From Caulobacter sp. (lineage in GTDB: Bacteria > Pseudomonadota > Alphaproteobacteria > Caulobacterales > Caulobacteraceae), in the NCBI GenBank assembly GCA_017745235.1, contig JAGHZU010000008.1:82398-146397 (forward strand): a DNA stretch of 64,000 nucleotides. Direction: 5' to 3'. Positions within the stretch are counted from its first letter, which is position 1. Every line of letters starts with the position of its first letter. Made by a program: the position numbers and the translations under genes. Below are positions 62,646-64,000 of this stretch, in pieces. The notes below the pieces were generated by a model, which saw only the letters and a list, made by a program, of their open reading frames with translations, had not been told where the DNA came from and searched no databases.

Positions 62646-63254
62646 ATGGCGGGCAAGACCATCGACTTCATCTTCGACTTCGGCAGCCCCAACGCCTACC
62701 TGGCGTGGAAGCTGCTGCCCGACATCGCTGCGCGGCATGAGGCGCGGGTCAACCTGATCCCCTGCCTGCTGGGGGGCATCTTCAAGCTGACCGGCAACCA
62801 GGCCCCGATGGTCGCGTTCGGCGGAATCAAGGGCAAGATGGAGTACGAGCTGCTGGAGACCCGGCGCTTCATCGCCGCCCACGGCTTGGACGCCTTCCGC
62901 TTCAATCCGCATTTCCCGGTCAACACCCTGCTCCTGATGCGGGGCATGGTGGCGGCCCTGCGCGCGGGCGTGGGCGAGGCCTATCTGGACGCCATGCTGA
63001 AGGGCATGTGGGAGCAGGGGCTGAAGCTGGACGATCCGGAGGTGTTCGTGGCTGCGGCGAACGCGGCCGGCCTGGACGGCGCGGCCTTGCTGGCGGCGAC
63101 GAGCGATCCGGAGGTGAAGGCGCAGCTGATGGCCAACACCGAGGCGGCCGTCGCGCGCGGGACGTTCGGCATTCCCACCTTCTTCGTCGGCGACGAGATC
63201 TTCTTCGGCAAGGAGCGCCTGGGGCAGGTGGAGGCCCAGCTGGCCAAGGCCTGA
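62646..63254 (+). CDS. 2-hydroxychromene-2-carboxylate isomerase-like (kappa GST) protein
   Basis: 202 residues. DsbA-like thioredoxin fold of the GST kappa class: IDFIFDFGSPNAYLAWK carries the catalytic serine, and GTFGIPTFFVGDEIFFGKERL is the cis-proline and C-terminal motif. Such enzymes isomerise aromatic degradation intermediates with glutathione. GGAGGG precedes the ATG. It is co-transcribed with the SDR, and the divergent HxlR regulator may respond to aromatic or electrophilic compounds. Confidence 0.93.
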   Translation: MAGKTIDFIFDFGSPNAYLAWKLLPDIAARHEARVNLIPCLLGGIFKLTGNQAPMVAFGGIKGKMEYELLETRRFIAAHGLDAFRFNPHFPVNTLLLMRGMVAALRAGVGEAYLDAMLKGMWEQGLKLDDPEVFVAAANAAGLDGAALLAATSDPEVKAQLMANTEAAVARGTFGIPTFFVGDEIFFGKERLGQVEAQLAKA

Positions 63255-63264
63255 GCGCTTTACG

Positions 63265-63281
63265 CCGGGCTTATGGCCCGG
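63265..63281 (+). terminator. Possible terminator after the isomerase gene
   Basis: CCGGGC (63265-63270) pairs with GCCCGG (63276-63281), loop TTATG, 10 bases after the stop. No T-tract follows, so the call is weak. Confidence 0.35.
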
Positions 63282-63350
63282 CCCCGATCCCGAATGGCGC
63301 GCTTACGCGGCTTGGCGGGACAACCCCGGCGTTGAAGCCGGAGTTGCGTC

Positions 63351-63590
63351 ATGTCGCTAAGTCTTCGTCTGAAATGCCTGGCGCTGGCCGTGGGGCTGGC
63401 GGGTCTCGCCGGTGCGGGACTGCTGCTGGCCTGCGCCCTGCGTCATCGGGCCGAGGCGCCGTTCCTGGTGATCCTGGCCGTGGCCTGGCTGGGAGGCTGC
63501 GGCCTGGCCAAGCTGGTTCTGGACCTGACGGAGGCGGCCCCCGGTCCTCGAAGCTTTCGTGCGAACCGCTCGGAGAACGGGAACCGCTGA
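63351..63590 (+). CDS. Small membrane protein of unknown function
   Basis: 79 residues with two hydrophobic helices (about 9-29 and 37-57) and a polar C-terminus (DLTEAAPGPRSFRANRSENGNR). Not recognised. No clear ribosome site; the ATG follows GTTGCGTC. It lies 124 bases before the rplK promoter and may be an independent gene of low conservation. Confidence 0.5.
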   Translation: MSLSLRLKCLALAVGLAGLAGAGLLLACALRHRAEAPFLVILAVAWLGGCGLAKLVLDLTEAAPGPRSFRANRSENGNR

Positions 63591-63714
63591 AGATGGTAGT
63601 CGCGGCGAAGCTCGCGGCCGGCGCGGCGCCGATCGTGGTCAGCCGTCACGGCCAAGGGCAAGCCGACCATGCCGCTGCCGGCGCGGGGCTTCCTGGACAG
63701 GCCTGGCGCCGGCT

Positions 63715-63743
63715 TTGACTCGCTCGTCCTCTCCTGCTACATG
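63715..63743 (+). promoter_or_regulatory. Promoter of rplK
   Basis: TTGACT (63715-63720), 17-base spacer, TACATG (63738-63743). The extended -10 GCTACATG fits the Caulobacter housekeeping consensus. Transcription would start near 63750 and give a leader of about 135 bases. Confidence 0.75.
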
Positions 63744-63798
63744 CCGCGCCTTCGTCCCAGGACCCCGTCCCGGGGCGTGCTTGCCGTTACTCGTTCGG

Positions 63799-63841
63799 GT
63801 GCGGCGGGATCAAATCCGTGGAAGGGCCGCCAAGCCCGCAC
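63799..63841 (+). other. Potential hairpin in the rplK leader
   Basis: GTGCGGCGG (63799-63807) can pair with CCGCC (63827-63831) or with CGCAC (63837-63841), giving alternate stems just before the coding region. Ribosomal-protein leaders are often autoregulatory (for example by L1), but I recognise no named element. Confidence 0.4.
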
Positions 63842-63884
63842 CACGGCTCACCAGCGAGGGCTCCGGCCTTCACGAGAGGACACT

Positions 63885-64000
63885 ATGGCTAAGAAGATCC
63901 TGGGCTACATCAAGCTCCAGGTGAAGGCTGGCTCGGCCACGCCTTCGCCCCCCATCGGCCCGGCTCTGGGTCAGCGCGGCGTCAACATCATGGGCTTCTG
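63885..64000 (+). CDS. rplK: Ribosomal protein L11 (partial, cut by window edge)
   Basis: The first 38 codons, [36 protein letters not shown] and onward, are the universal N-terminal region of L11, with the proline-rich [13 protein letters not shown] segment that contacts translation factors. GAGAGGA is placed five to six bases before the ATG. L11 binds 23S rRNA at the GTPase-associated centre. Genes rplA, rplJ and others normally follow outside the window. Confidence 0.97.
   Translation, partial: MAKKILGYIKLQVKAGSATPSPPIGPALGQRGVNIMGF

Noticed and set aside
63591..63884. A tRNA gene or secE-nusG upstream of rplK
   Set aside because: No cloverleaf with a TTC loop and acceptor stem and no SecE/NusG coding sequence is present; only promoter and leader sequence is seen.

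Overview
The window is high-GC, gene-dense chromosomal DNA of an alphaproteobacterium, most likely Caulobacter or a close relative in the Caulobacteraceae. This is inferred from gene content and style: a large TonB-dependent receptor, an HWE-type histidine kinase, a twin-transmembrane small protein, crotonyl-CoA carboxylase/reductase, several TetR regulators, and an rplK promoter whose -10 region (GCTACATG) fits the Caulobacter type. No tRNA, rRNA, prophage, insertion sequence or CRISPR array was found.

Layout. 1-5.9 kb: a secreted VIT/vWA protein, a cobalamin adenosyltransferase, a small membrane protein and two TetR regulators. 5.9-8.1 kb: an arsenic cluster (arsR-aqpS-arsC with divergent arsH) with two palindromes between the divergent genes. 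8.3-16.4 kb: envelope and metabolic genes, including ccrA with a divergent enoyl-CoA hydratase, then an HWE kinase. 16.5-24.2 kb: a class A penicillin-binding protein, a LuxR-type regulator without a synthase, a degenerate hybrid kinase and a TonB-dependent receptor with a strong terminator. 24.2-26.5 kb: a hairpin-rich intergenic region and the queC-queE-queD operon for 7-deazaguanine synthesis. 26.6-39.2 kb: mixed single genes (YCII, DUF1349, TetR-ASCH, AraC/GyrI, receiver protein, BASS transporter, RHS/FG-GAP protein, aroC, soluble MCP-Cache protein, phospholipase D-like plus DUF559 nuclease, M50 protease).

39.3-58.9 kb is the most coherent block: a polyamine (putrescine/spermidine) uptake and degradation island. 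A GntR regulator is divergent from a beta-alanine-type aminotransferase and is followed by aldehyde dehydrogenase, succinate-semialdehyde dehydrogenase, a class III aminotransferase, a glutamine-synthetase-like ligase, two tandem PotF-like binding proteins, PotH, PotI and PotG, PuuD hydrolase, SpuC-like transaminase, a second glutamine-synthetase-like ligase (PuuA) and a PuuB-like oxidase. These supply both the gamma-glutamylated and the direct transamination routes from putrescine to GABA and succinate. Matching 14-bp dyads in the aminotransferase/GntR intergenic region and over the dehydrogenase promoter suggest GntR control of the island. Most of the wider gene junctions carry palindromic repeats, and a ParDE-like toxin-antitoxin pair lies antisense inside the island.

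59-64 kb: a DedA membrane protein, an APC amino-acid/polyamine permease, an HxlR regulator divergent from a short-chain dehydrogenase and a kappa-GST-like isomerase, two small membrane proteins, then the promoter, leader and first codons of rplK (ribosomal protein L11), cut by the window edge.

No wholly novel system is evident. The strongest leads are the GntR dyads, the repeat-laden polyamine island with its antisense toxin-antitoxin pair, the structured queC leader region, and several proteins with unusual architecture or missing catalytic residues.
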